Assembly: GCA_011523735.1 (NCBI GenBank)
Contig: WTGB01000100.1
Location: forward strand, 1 to 37,044
Reading direction: 5' to 3'
DNA from: Chloroflexota bacterium
GTDB lineage: Bacteria > Chloroflexota > Anaerolineae > Aggregatilineales > Phototrophicaceae
Length of the DNA stretch: 37,044 nt
Shown here: piece by piece, positions 8,367 to 16,061 of the stretch
Numbering within the stretch: position 1 is the stretch's first letter
How the letters are laid out: each line of letters starts with the position of its first letter
Made by a program: the position numbers and the translations under genes
Notes under the pieces: model-generated
The model's database searches: none
What the model saw: the letters and a program-made list of their open reading frames with translations, nothing else
Told to the model about the DNA's origin: nothing

Positions 8367-9383
8367 ATGAATGATGTCGCGCCACCGGCTGATAATTGGC
8401 GAATTATCGGGCACGAATGGGCGGTCGATTTTCTGCGCCGCGCCCTGTTGCATGGCCGCAACCGCCAAGCTTACTTGATCACGGGCAGCCCGGCGCTGGG
8501 CAAAATGCGCCTCGGCCTGGCTTTTGCGATGGCGCTCAACTGCGAGGCTGAGGCGGGGAGGCAGCGCCCCTGTTTCGCCTGTCGCGCTTGCGCTGCTATC
8601 AGCCGCCGCAGTCATCCCGACCTGATCTTGGCCGGCGCGGACGCTCCCCTGAAGATTGATGACATCCGCAATGTCTTGCGTTTGCTGGCGCTGAAGCCCT
8701 ACAGCGCGCGCTATCGCATCGCCATTTTTGCGGATTTTCATTTGGTGGCGCCTTTGGCGCAGGATGCGCTGCTGAAGACCCTGGAAGAACCTGCGCCTCA
8801 TGCTATTGTGATCCTGCTGGCAACTTCCGCCGAACGCGTTCTGCCCACCATACGCAGCCGCGCCCAGCAAATCCCCTTGCGCCCGATACCGCAGCAGTTG
8901 ATTAAGACGCAGCTAGTCCTCAGCGGCTGTGAAGAGGAGCGCGCCGAACTCATCGCGCGCTTGAGTGGCGGGCGAATGGGCTGGGCGCTCAAGGCGGTCG
9001 AAGATGAAGCCCTGCTCGTTTTTCGCCAGGAGATACTTGATATGCTGCGCGATGTCCTGGCGGGGACGCGGCTGCCCCGCATGAAAATCTCGGATCAACT
9101 GAGCCGCCGCGCCGGGCGGGATAAGGCGCTGCTGCGAAACGTGCTCGAGATCTGGCAAAGTTATTGGCGCGATGTGCTGCTTCAATGCTACGACAGCCCG
9201 GTCAAACCCTGCAATGTTGACCGCCGCGACGAGATCCGCGCTTTAGCCAGGCGCATCACTACTGCAAAAGCCCACGCTGCTCTGGCAGCGACCGGCAGCA
9301 CCTTGCGCGCCCTCGATACCAACGCCAATCCGCGCCTGGCTCTTGACGCACTGTTCTTAACGTATCCGGGGCTCGACGCCTAA
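8367..9383 (+). CDS. holB: DNA polymerase III delta-prime subunit
   Basis: A 338-residue clamp-loader AAA+ subunit. The P-loop-like GSPALGKM comes early. The four-Cys zinc-finger region (from NCEAEAG to CFACRACAAI) is followed by SHPDL. The KIDDIRNV and ALLKTLEEPAPHAIVILLAT blocks and TIRSRAQ are characteristic of delta-prime/DnaX relatives. TIRSRA carries Ala where the arginine-finger SRC motif usually has Cys, which is common outside the gamma subunits. It acts at the replication fork to load the beta clamp. The longer frame opens at 8280, but the ATG at 8367 is preferred. The family N-terminus (IIGHEWAVDFLRRAL) begins just after it, and a TATAAT box lies immediately upstream. It converges with the gene at 9390, leaving 6 nt. 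Confidence 0.88.
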   Translation: MNDVAPPADNWRIIGHEWAVDFLRRALLHGRNRQAYLITGSPALGKMRLGLAFAMALNCEAEAGRQRPCFACRACAAISRRSHPDLILAGADAPLKIDDIRNVLRLLALKPYSARYRIAIFADFHLVAPLAQDALLKTLEEPAPHAIVILLATSAERVLPTIRSRAQQIPLRPIPQQLIKTQLVLSGCEEERAELIARLSGGRMGWALKAVEDEALLVFRQEILDMLRDVLAGTRLPRMKISDQLSRRAGRDKALLRNVLEIWQSYWRDVLLQCYDSPVKPCNVDRRDEIRALARRITTAKAHAALAATGSTLRALDTNANPRLALDALFLTYPGLDA

Positions 9384-9389
9384 GCCGGC

Positions 9390-10427
9390 CTAGTCGATGG
9401 GGATCCAGTTCTCGGATTTCTTCGCCGCTTCCAGGACCGAATCCGGCACGAGCAGGATCTTGCCGAAGCCGGGGCTTTTCTCCAGTTTTTGATGCGCTTT
9501 GCGCGCTTGGCTCAGGGGCATGACCTCGTCGACCAGCGCGCGATACTTTCCTCTCGCCAAACTGCTCAGCAGGGACTCAAAGTCCTTGGGTTTGACCGAG
9601 CCGTAGGAACCCAGGACGCTGAGATTCCTGAGATATAGATCCATGGCATTCAGCTTGGCGTCGGGCTTGCTGAGCGCGCTGGCGATGACCAGCCGACCGC
9701 CGTATCCCAGCATATCGAGGGACTGCTGCAGATCCAGTTTGTCGCTGCAATGCAGGACGAGGCTGGCGCCGTTTTCGTCAGTCGCCACTTTCACCTGTCG
9801 CACCAGATCGCCACCGGCGTCTTCCAGCGCGATATCAGCGCCGATTTCATGTAAATTGCTGGCAAATTCGCCTTGGCAGATCGCTATAACTTTGGCGCCG
9901 CGGGCAGCAGCAATTTGTACCGCTGAGGCGCCAACGCTGCCGGCCGCGCCACGAATCGCGACGGTATCCGCCTTCTTCAGTTTGCCATGTATAACTAGCG
10001 CCAGAAAAGCAGTCGCGAATGAGGCGCCGGCCGCGGTAGCCGATTGGAAATCCAGATCATCCGGCAATCTGATCAGCTTGTCAGCGGGCAGCGCGCAATA
10101 CTCAGCATAACCGCCGTCGATCTCACTGCCGAGCTGCTCGAATGTGGCGCAGACGCGCTCGCCGATTTCCCAGCCTTCCACGTCTTCCCCCAGCTCTGCA
10201 ATCTCGCCAGCCAGGTCCGCGCCCAGAATATGCGGCAGGGGTTTGCGTATGACCAGGCGGCCGCTGCGGAGTTGCAAGTCCGACAGATTGACCGATGCCG
10301 CGTGAATCTTCACCAGGACTTCGCCCGCTGCGGGCTGCGGACGCGGCAGCCGCGTCGGCTTGAGGACGCGCGCTTTGCCAATTCGCTCCATGATGACGGC
10401 GCGCATGCTGCCACCGGTTGCCGCCAT
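9390..10427 (-). CDS. NADPH:quinone oxidoreductase-like protein (MDR superfamily)
   Basis: 345 residues. The medium-chain dehydrogenase/reductase fold is seen in the GroES-like N-terminal half (VNLSDLQLRSG, HILGADLAGEIAELGEDV, GGYAEYC) and a Rossmann domain with GAAGSVG (160-166). Zinc ligands are absent, as in the quinone oxidoreductase/zeta-crystallin branch, so it probably reduces a quinone or enone with NADPH in the cytoplasm. The exact substrate is unknown. The start at 10427 is supported by GAGGAG 5-6 nt upstream. It is the last gene of a minus-strand run (galE, phosphoesterase, DUF2277, this one). A weak TAGACT -10-like box at 10464-10469 could give it a promoter of its own. Confidence 0.85.
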   Translation of the reverse strand: MAATGGSMRAVIMERIGKARVLKPTRLPRPQPAAGEVLVKIHAASVNLSDLQLRSGRLVIRKPLPHILGADLAGEIAELGEDVEGWEIGERVCATFEQLGSEIDGGYAEYCALPADKLIRLPDDLDFQSATAAGASFATAFLALVIHGKLKKADTVAIRGAAGSVGASAVQIAAARGAKVIAICQGEFASNLHEIGADIALEDAGGDLVRQVKVATDENGASLVLHCSDKLDLQQSLDMLGYGGRLVIASALSKPDAKLNAMDLYLRNLSVLGSYGSVKPKDFESLLSSLARGKYRALVDEVMPLSQARKAHQKLEKSPGFGKILLVPDSVLEAAKKSENWIPID

Positions 10428-10496
10428 GTTGTCTCCTCGCCGTCTCCATTCAGAATCGAGCGTAGTCTAATGCAGAGAGATGAGACTGTAAACGCC

Positions 10497-10769
10497 TTAG
10501 ACGCGCCCGAAACGTTTGGCGTTGCGCGCCCGGGCTTTGGCGATTTCCGCTTCACGATTTCGCGGTGACGCCACCGTCTGCAAGGAAGCGAGAAGAGCAG
10601 CCGTCGCCTGCGCCACATCGGCGACGGCGCGGTCAAAAGCGGCTTCGTTCAGCGCCGACGGCTTCTTGTAACCGCTGACCTTGCGCACATATTGCAAGGC
10701 GGCCGCTTCAATGTCGGCGGCTGTGCTTGGCGGATCGTAGTTGTAGAGTGTGCGGATATTGCGGCACAT
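10497..10769 (-). CDS. DUF2277 family protein
   Basis: 90 residues matching the family from end to end: MCRNIRTLYNYDPPST, AALQYVRKVSGYKKPS, NEAAFDRAV and the basic tail AKARARNAKRF. The family is found in many actinobacteria, Chloroflexota and other soil bacteria. Its function is unknown; it is a small helical, probably cytoplasmic protein. A perfect TATAAT on the minus strand (10805-10810), overlapping the end of the upstream gene's trailer, could give it an independent promoter. Confidence 0.88.
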   Translation of the reverse strand: MCRNIRTLYNYDPPSTAADIEAAALQYVRKVSGYKKPSALNEAAFDRAVADVAQATAALLASLQTVASPRNREAEIAKARARNAKRFGRV

Positions 10770-10825
10770 GGTCCTGCTCTCATGTCGCTGGGGTTCCTAA
10801 GCGGATTATATCATTGTTAGCCGCT

Positions 10826-11707
10826 TCAGTCTCGGTACAGGGCACTCCTGAGATCCCGATAGACTGGCGGCAGGTAGCGCTCGATATCGTCCAGCGCGCA
10901 AAACTCTTGCAAAAGCTCGAAGCTGTCGTCTCGGTCGGCATAGTTGTCTTGCTTCCAAACGAGGTAGGGCGCCAACTGCAAGCGGGCGCTGCGAAATTCT
11001 TCGACGACCAGATAACCCGTGACACCACACTGAGCGACAATGTCCTGCCGCTGGAACTCGGCGAATAGCGGCGCGCTGTTGAATGGGACGCGGCGATGGG
11101 CTGCCAGTTCCCAGCCTTGGTTATGTCCCTCAAGAATCATGTAACTCGCGCTGTGTTCGCCGTCAAGCGGCACGCCGACCGAGCCCGGATTGAAGATCTG
11201 CCGACCGGCCACATAGCGCTCCATGGCAATATGGCTGTGGGCGCCGATGACCGTACGTTCCGCGATATCTTCCAGCCACTTGTCGATTTCCGCCGCTGAA
11301 GAAGCTGGAACCATCGCGGTCCAGGGATCCCCCGGTATGCCGTGGAAGACGCGAATCGGCGGGGCGTCGCGAAAGCGAAGCTGAAGTGTATCGGGCAGGC
11401 AGGCGATGACCTGGATCCATTGATCGCCAAGCTGGTCGTGCAGGTGGGGTGGCATGGTGAAGCTGGACCAGTGCGCCGGCGCCCGCTCGGTGTCGTAATC
11501 CAAAATGTAGAATTCGTTGTTTCCGCGTATGACCGCCCAGTTGCGCGCCGTAATGATCTCCAGCGCTTCCCGTGAGAAGGGACCCCAATTGATGCTATCG
11601 CCAGCGACCACAACCTGATCGATGTTGAATTGCGCCATGTCGTCGATGACAGCTTGCAGCGCTGGCAGATTGCCGTGAATATCGGCGATGACGGCTAAAC
11701 ATGTCAT
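10826..11707 (-). CDS. Calcineurin-like metallophosphoesterase
   Basis: 293 residues. The metal-site motifs are in order: DIHGN (9-13), GDSINWG (36-42), GNNEF (62-66, where GNHE/D is usual) and GAHSH, followed by NPGSVG near the C-terminus. This pattern belongs to the YfcE/PrpE-like phosphodiesterases and phosphatases. The substrate cannot be assigned. The frame opens 54 nt earlier, but the start at 11707 has an excellent AAGGAGGAG ribosome site 5 nt upstream, and the family's first strand (CLAVIADIHGN) begins right after it. The gene lies 54 nt after galE on the same strand and is probably cotranscribed with it. The Asn in place of the usual His in GNHE could alter activity, but occurs in related proteins. 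Confidence 0.85.
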   Translation of the reverse strand: MTCLAVIADIHGNLPALQAVIDDMAQFNIDQVVVAGDSINWGPFSREALEIITARNWAVIRGNNEFYILDYDTERAPAHWSSFTMPPHLHDQLGDQWIQVIACLPDTLQLRFRDAPPIRVFHGIPGDPWTAMVPASSAAEIDKWLEDIAERTVIGAHSHIAMERYVAGRQIFNPGSVGVPLDGEHSASYMILEGHNQGWELAAHRRVPFNSAPLFAEFQRQDIVAQCGVTGYLVVEEFRSARLQLAPYLVWKQDNYADRDDSFELLQEFCALDDIERYLPPVYRDLRSALYRD

Positions 11708-11761
11708 ATCAGCTCCTCCTTGGGTTGAAGCTGATACAACGCGAATTGGAATTTTCCGCAC

Positions 11762-12748
11762 TCAGGAGTCGTAGCCTTGGGGATGCCAGCGATGCCAATT
11801 CCAAGCTGTCTCGATGATTCGGCGCAGGCTGTTGTACTCGGTTTCCCAGCCTAGTTCTCTTCCGATCTTGTCGCTGTCGGCTACCAGGACCGGCAAATCG
11901 CCCGGGCGCCGCGGCGCCGCCACCATCGGGATGGTCTGCCCCGTGACCTCCCGCGCTGTCTCGATCACTTCGAGCACGGAGAAGCCGCTGCCGCTGCCCA
12001 GGTTGTAGACGCGGCTTTCGCCATCAGCCAGCGCCTCCAAGGCCAGGATATGCGCCCGCGCCAAGTCCTGCACATGCACATAATCGCGAATACAGGTGCC
12101 ATCGGGCGTGTCGTAGTCTGCCCCGTAAATTTCAATCGCCTTGCGCTGCCCCAAGGCGACTTGCAGCACCAGCGGAATCAGATGGGATTCGGGTTCGTGC
12201 GCCTCGCCGATATGCCCATCCGGATGCGCGCCACAAGCGTTGAAATAGCGCAAACAGCAGTATTTGACATCATAGAGCCGGTCCATCCAAGTCAGCAGCC
12301 GCTCCGCCATATACTTCGTCTCGCCATAGATGCTGCCCGGGTTCAATGTCTCGCTCTCATCAATGGGGACGCGCTCCGGCTCGTCGAAGAGGTTGGCGGT
12401 GGATGACAGGATGAAACGCTTGACGCCATGCAGACTGGCTTGCTCCAGCACATTGATAACGGTATAGAGATTGTCGCGCAGGTACATAAAAGGCTGCTGC
12501 ATGCTTTCGCCGACCAGGATCTGCGAGGCGAAGTGCATGATGCCGTCGAATTGATGCGCTTCAAAAGCGGCCGCCAGAGCCGGGCGGTCATGCAGGTCGC
12601 CGACGATCAGCGCCGCATCGGAGTGCACCGCGCCGCGATGCCCCTTGCTCAAGTTGTCATAGACGACGACCGTATGGCCGCGCTCAATCAGCATCTGCAC
12701 GACATGGCTGCCGATGTAACCGGCGCCGCCTGTCACCAATATATTCAT
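11762..12748 (-). CDS. galE: UDP-glucose 4-epimerase
   Basis: A 328-residue short-chain dehydrogenase/reductase of the extended type. [10 protein letters not shown] (6-15) binds [12 protein letters not shown] holds the active-site Ser/Thr region, and Y141-x3-K145 (SIYGETKY) is the catalytic pair. [16 protein letters not shown] and the C-terminal substrate-binding region ([15 protein letters not shown]) are typical of GalE. It interconverts UDP-glucose and UDP-galactose in the cytoplasm, supplying sugars for surface polysaccharides. That fits the membrane glycosyltransferase-like genes further along, although these are not linked in an operon. GGGAGAG precedes the start. It is the first gene of a minus-strand run. 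Confidence 0.92.
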   Translation of the reverse strand: MNILVTGGAGYIGSHVVQMLIERGHTVVVYDNLSKGHRGAVHSDAALIVGDLHDRPALAAAFEAHQFDGIMHFASQILVGESMQQPFMYLRDNLYTVINVLEQASLHGVKRFILSSTANLFDEPERVPIDESETLNPGSIYGETKYMAERLLTWMDRLYDVKYCCLRYFNACGAHPDGHIGEAHEPESHLIPLVLQVALGQRKAIEIYGADYDTPDGTCIRDYVHVQDLARAHILALEALADGESRVYNLGSGSGFSVLEVIETAREVTGQTIPMVAAPRRPGDLPVLVADSDKIGRELGWETEYNSLRRIIETAWNWHRWHPQGYDS

Positions 12749-12774
12749 GTCGCGGCTCTCCCTTCCGCCAGCCG

Positions 12775-12780
12775 ATTATA
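12775..12780 (-). promoter_or_regulatory. -10 box of the galE promoter
   Basis: A perfect TATAAT on the minus strand, 26 nt before the galE ATG. A poor -35 (TTTCAA) is present at 17-nt spacing. Confidence 0.5.
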
Positions 12781-12909
12781 GCCTGTCCGCCGCAAGCTTG
12801 AAAATTACCTATTTGGGGTTGGGGCGCGGGGCAGTCATTCGCGCAGTTTGCGTCGCCGGGCGGTTTCGCAACGTATTGTTACTGGCGGGCGAAAATGGTT
12901 TAATCGAGA

Positions 12910-13089
12910 ATGAGCGGGAATCTGGGCGGGAAAGCGATGACAGACGAGCCGCAGCGCAAGAAAGAATGGACCGCGGCCGAGCGGGCGGCACTGCGCAAGC
13001 TGCTTCGCATGGGGCTGATCATGCTGCTGGCGCTTATCGTGGCTGGCACGATCGCGGCTCTGCTCAGCTCGGCGCTGGGGACGCTGTAA
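12910..13089 (+). CDS. Small single-pass membrane protein (59 aa)
   Basis: A short frame of 59 codons from the ATG at 12910, or 50 from an in-frame ATG at 12937. The product has a charged N-terminal part (DEPQRKKEWTAAERAALRKLLR) and one clear membrane helix (MGLIMLLALIVAGTIAALL), with almost no residues after it. This suggests a tail-anchored or N-in topology. TTTAAT at 12899-12904 lies 5 nt before the first ATG, so the mRNA could be leaderless. It lies between the divergent galE promoter and the HNH module. The codons look like host coding DNA. The function is unknown; the coherent amphipathic-plus-membrane design argues for a real gene. Confidence 0.5.
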   Translation: MSGNLGGKAMTDEPQRKKEWTAAERAALRKLLRMGLIMLLALIVAGTIAALLSSALGTL

Positions 13090-13122
13090 TCCGCCTTGGG
13101 TGATTCGCGGGGGGATTCGGGG

Positions 13123-13146
13123 TATAATGCAGCAAGGGCAAAGGAG
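13123..13146 (+). promoter_or_regulatory. -10 box and ribosome site of HNH module 1
   Basis: A perfect TATAAT (13123-13128), then AAGGAG (13141-13146) 7 nt before the ATG at 13154. The resulting 5' leader would be about 20 nt. Confidence 0.55.
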
Positions 13147-13153
13147 ATAGATC

Positions 13154-13408
13154 ATGATAAAAGAGCGCGAGCGCAATGTATTTGCGGTCATCATCGAATT
13201 TCTAGTGTCCCTTCCGAGCGATGATGAATTACTGGCTTATCATTTGCCCGATGACTTGCAAGAGCGTCTAAGCGACCTGCTGAAGCGAAACAAGGAAGCT
13301 CATTTGACCAGCGAAGAGCGTGAAGAATTGGATGATTTCATACACGCTGACAACATGATTAGTCTTCTTAAGACCAAAATAAGACTGCGGCAGAGGGGCT
13401 TGGGCTAA
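13154..13408 (+). CDS. Small helical partner protein of HNH module 1
   Basis: 84 residues, highly charged, predicted mostly helical from its heptad-like Leu spacing. The segment RLSDLLKRNKEAHLTSEERE, continuing to LLKTKIRLRQRG, resembles the last third of the protein at 18588-18998. In both, the pattern is R-L-x2-L/M, then L/V-T-x2-E, then L-L-(K/R)-...-R-(Q/R)-R-G. Each of these proteins is followed at once by an HNH nuclease gene. The stop codon overlaps the next start (TAATG), so translation is probably coupled. Small helical proteins of this kind paired with HNH nucleases might be inhibitors or targeting partners, but that is inference. AAGGAG lies 7 nt upstream of the ATG. Confidence 0.7.
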   Translation: MIKERERNVFAVIIEFLVSLPSDDELLAYHLPDDLQERLSDLLKRNKEAHLTSEEREELDDFIHADNMISLLKTKIRLRQRGLG

Positions 13409-13830
13409 TGGCGCCGAGCGCCAGACAGCGCCGGGAAGTTTATGAGCGGGCTGGAGGATGCTGTGAGTATTGTCGCAGGTCCGCAGATGTGCGTTTAGCC
13501 AAATTTGAAATCGACCATATCGTCTCGCTCAAATACGGCGGCGAAGAATCCAGCGACAATCTTTGCCTGGCATGCGCCCCCTGCAATCGGCACAAGGGGC
13601 CTGAAATCGCCGCGACTGATCCCCTAACTGACGAAGCGACCAAACTCTTCAATCCACGCCAGCAGAACTGGCCCGAACATTTTCAAATCAATCCAGATGC
13701 ATCGCTTTCGGGAATGACTCCGGAAGGCAGGGCGACGGTTCTTGTGCTGCGAATGAACGAAGCGCCGCGCATTGAGCAGCGCTTTGGCGAAGTGCTGCTG
13801 GGCAATTACCCGTGCCAGAGAAATCCCTAA
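13408..13830 (+). CDS. HNH endonuclease, module 1
   Basis: A 140-residue HNH nuclease. The zinc-binding pairs are C19-x2-C22 (CEYC) and C56-x2-C59 (CAPCNRHKG), and the catalytic DHI is D36-H37. A conserved C-terminal extension includes LFNPRQQNWPEHF and TPEGRATVLVLRMNE. The same extension occurs in the paralogue at 19002-19421 (LFNPRIQNWSDHF, SAVGRTTVSRLRMNR), defining a distinct subfamily beyond the core fold. It would cut DNA in the cytoplasm; the target is unknown. Its ATG overlaps the stop of the partner gene by one base, and its end overlaps the GTG start of rluD by 19 bp, so all three may be one transcript. Confidence 0.85.
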   Translation: MAPSARQRREVYERAGGCCEYCRRSADVRLAKFEIDHIVSLKYGGEESSDNLCLACAPCNRHKGPEIAATDPLTDEATKLFNPRQQNWPEHFQINPDASLSGMTPEGRATVLVLRMNEAPRIEQRFGEVLLGNYPCQRNP

Positions 13831-14735
13831 CCCTCATCGCAAATCACCCCAAGCAGCGGCTCGACAAGTTCCTGCTGGCGCATCTGCCCGGCTACTCGCG
13901 GGCGCAGGCGCAGACCCTGATCCGCGACGGTCATGCGCTTGTCGATGGCGCGCCCCAGAAGACCGGCTACAAATTCAAAGGCGGCGAGCGCGTGACTGTG
14001 CAGTTCCCGCCACGCGCAGAAACCTCGGTCGAGCCGGAAGAGATCGCCCTGGACATCGTCTACGAAGATGAGCATCTCGCCGTCATCGACAAAGCGGCTG
14101 GCATGGTCGTGCATCCGGGACCGGGCAACGAGACGGGCACGCTGGTCAATGCCCTGCTGGCGCGCTACCCGGAACTGGCGGATATGATGGACGACTCGGA
14201 GACGGGAGACCGTCTCGGCATCGTCCACCGCCTCGATCGCGGCACGAGCGGCTTGCTTGTCGCCGCCCGGAACAGGTCCGCCCTGCTGGCGCTGATGCGG
14301 CAGTTTCAAGCGCGCACGGTCGACAAGGTTTATCTGGCGCTGCTGGAGAAACGCCCCGACTCCAACACCGGCCTCATCGACGCGCCCATCGCCCGCGATC
14401 CACGACAGCGCAAACGCATGGCGGTCAATCGGGCGGGCAGGTCCGCGCAGACCGAGTTTGAGGTATTAGATGATGATTTTCAGGGCGACCGCGCGCTGGT
14501 CAAGCTGAAGCTGCTAACCGGACGCACGCATCAGATTCGCGTGCACCTGGCTTTCATCGGCTGCCCGGTCGTTGGGGATGCGGTCTATGGCAGGCGCAAG
14601 CAGCGGGTGAAAATGAAGCGGCAGTTTTTACATGCGCATGAACTGGCTTTCGATCATCCGGTGAGTGGGGAGCGGATGGCTTTTGTGAGCGAGTTGCCGG
14701 TGGGGTTGCGGGCTGTGATGGAGAAGTTGCGGTAG
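13812..14735 (+). CDS. rluD: RluD-type 23S rRNA pseudouridine synthase
   Basis: 307 residues. An S4 RNA-binding domain (about 15-62: QRLDKFLLAHLPGYSRAQAQ) is followed by the RluA-family catalytic domain. HRLDRGTSGLLV (139-150) carries the catalytic Asp142. GRTHQIRVHLAFIGCPVVGD is the second family signature. It isomerises uridines in large-subunit rRNA, and closely related paralogues exist, so the RluD assignment is at family level. GTG is the chosen start because it precedes the S4 domain closely. It overlaps the HNH gene by 19 bp. About 60 bp of its 3' end are duplicated at 15958-16018, between the two restriction-like genes downstream. Confidence 0.88.
   Translation: MPEKSLTLIANHPKQRLDKFLLAHLPGYSRAQAQTLIRDGHALVDGAPQKTGYKFKGGERVTVQFPPRAETSVEPEEIALDIVYEDEHLAVIDKAAGMVVHPGPGNETGTLVNALLARYPELADMMDDSETGDRLGIVHRLDRGTSGLLVAARNRSALLALMRQFQARTVDKVYLALLEKRPDSNTGLIDAPIARDPRQRKRMAVNRAGRSAQTEFEVLDDDFQGDRALVKLKLLTGRTHQIRVHLAFIGCPVVGDAVYGRRKQRVKMKRQFLHAHELAFDHPVSGERMAFVSELPVGLRAVMEKLR
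14670..14731. repeat. rluD 3' end, parental copy of a direct repeat
   Basis: This stretch inside rluD matches 15958-16018 with about seven mismatches and one gap over 62 positions. It marks the left edge of a tandem unit that also contains a CAGAGG-type repeat and a restriction-like gene. Confidence 0.8.
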
Positions 14736-14741
14736 GAGTTT

Positions 14742-14774
14742 GGTTGAACTACAGAGGACGCAGAGGGCACAGAG
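14742..14774. repeat. Left inverted repeat flanking the restriction-like gene pair
   Basis: 33 bp, with ACAGAGGACGCAGAGG in the middle. It matches the reverse complement of 17178-17210 at 30 of 33 positions. It ends 4 bp before the stop codon of the minus-strand gene at 14779. A degenerate third copy lies at about 16029-16053, in the same relative place before the stop of the second gene. CAGAGG-rich repeats of this kind occur between genes in several environmental lineages. Confidence 0.8.
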
Positions 14775-14778
14775 ACGG

Positions 14779-15876
14779 TTATGATTCGGCGTGACTGAGT
14801 ACACGGCGCAAGAACTCCTCGTCAAATCGCAAATCATTAATGGGGCGTAATTCTCCTGATGCGGGATCACGCAATTGCCAGTAGTTCATGCCGTTTACGT
14901 AATAGGTGGCCTTTGGATCGATAGACATTCGAGACCGCTTGCCCGCTTGCAAAGGCGTCAACCATTCCTCGTCAAATCGGATTATGGATGCGGCGCTGTG
15001 CAGCATGCCAAATAGAGACAACCTTGCTTCAAAGCTATGTTCCTGAAAAGTTGCAAAAACAGGAACTTCTACGCTTCCATCAAGCGAGTATTTTGCCAAG
15101 AAGCTAGTTTTCTCAAGAAATGTCGAATCGTCGGGATTCGACGAAATCGGCGTTTCTTGCGGCTCTTCGTGAGGTTGAGAATCTGTTCGTTCACTTTGCA
15201 CACGAATAAACTCTTGCCACTCTTGGTTGACCAGACGCATCAATCCCGCACGTCGAGCTTCGTCCATTTCGTTAGGCTGAATAATGCCAACGAGATGGTC
15301 GATTATCCCGTGTGAGAGAGGGTCAAATTCGGCACTTATAACCTGGCGAACCCGTTGTCTATCCTTCGCCGTCCGCGCAGCCTGAATGGCTTTGATCTTT
15401 TCAAAGCTCGTTCTAGTAAACTGTTCCAATACATCTATCAATGTCTCATCGAGACACTGTAGATCAAGTGTAAGGAATGGCTCGTCGTCCATTACATTCT
15501 GATTCTCGAGATCTGAGAAAAAGCGGAACTCTAGACCGTTGGATAGTATGCCGAATTTGACATCCAACTTCGTGCTGAAGTAACGTCTTAGCTGCGCGGC
15601 ATGTTGGTTATCCAAGTTTATGTCGGCATATTTCACTTCTACCAAGATTACCGGTTTCCCATCTTGTTTGAGCGCGAAATCGACTTTTTCGCGCTGGATG
15701 CCGACATCGGCTGTGAATTCTGGCTCGACGTGATTGGGATTGTGTACGCTGTAGCCGAGTGCTTCAAAGAATGGCATCACCAGAAATTGACTCGTGTTCG
15801 CCTCGCTCCGTTTAGCGGCGGGCAGTCTCCACTTGACTCGGGTCGAAAGATCACGCAGATTCTCTAGCAAATCCAT
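14779..15876 (-). CDS. PD-(D/E)XK restriction-like protein with RAMA-like C-terminal domain, paralogue 1
   Basis: 365 residues. The N-terminal half resembles the HsdR N-terminal nuclease fold seen in predicted type IV restriction enzymes (COG2810-like). D66 in KVDFAL and E80-x-K82 in VILVEVK form the catalytic signature, followed by AAQLRRYF and FGILSNGLEFRFFSD. A mid-region linker (about 165-268) is rich in charged residues. The C-terminal region (about 269-365) resembles the RAMA fold, predicted to read modified DNA, though more weakly than in its neighbour. No helicase or methyltransferase is encoded nearby. The frame extends upstream to 16065, but that part only translates duplicated rluD-tail DNA. 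ATG 15876 lies 5 nt after AAAGGTG. It is AT-richer than the neighbouring housekeeping genes. Likely a phage-defence nuclease; inference. Confidence 0.75.
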   Translation of the reverse strand: MDLLENLRDLSTRVKWRLPAAKRSEANTSQFLVMPFFEALGYSVHNPNHVEPEFTADVGIQREKVDFALKQDGKPVILVEVKYADINLDNQHAAQLRRYFSTKLDVKFGILSNGLEFRFFSDLENQNVMDDEPFLTLDLQCLDETLIDVLEQFTRTSFEKIKAIQAARTAKDRQRVRQVISAEFDPLSHGIIDHLVGIIQPNEMDEARRAGLMRLVNQEWQEFIRVQSERTDSQPHEEPQETPISSNPDDSTFLEKTSFLAKYSLDGSVEVPVFATFQEHSFEARLSLFGMLHSAASIIRFDEEWLTPLQAGKRSRMSIDPKATYYVNGMNYWQLRDPASGELRPINDLRFDEEFLRRVLSHAES

Positions 15877-15957
15877 CATTTCACCTTTATTTGACGGCTT
15901 AGCCACGTTAGCGACAGTGTAACACGGCGGCGCTAGTTTCGCCGATTCACGTGCGGC

Positions 15958-16018
15958 GAGCGGATGGGGTTTGTGAGTGAGTTGCCTGTGGGGTTGAGGG
16001 TGTGGTGGAGAAGTTGTG
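15958..16018. repeat. Duplicated rluD 3' end between the two restriction-like genes
   Basis: A non-coding remnant about 87% identical to 14670-14731 of rluD. It is followed 10 nt later by a degenerate CAGAGG-type repeat and then by the stop of the next restriction-like gene at 16062. That order and spacing match the parental copy, so the tandem unit is about 1.29 kb. Confidence 0.8.
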
Positions 16019-16061
16019 CTGATTTTGCCACAGAGGCGCAAAGGGTACGAAGGACTCTCCG

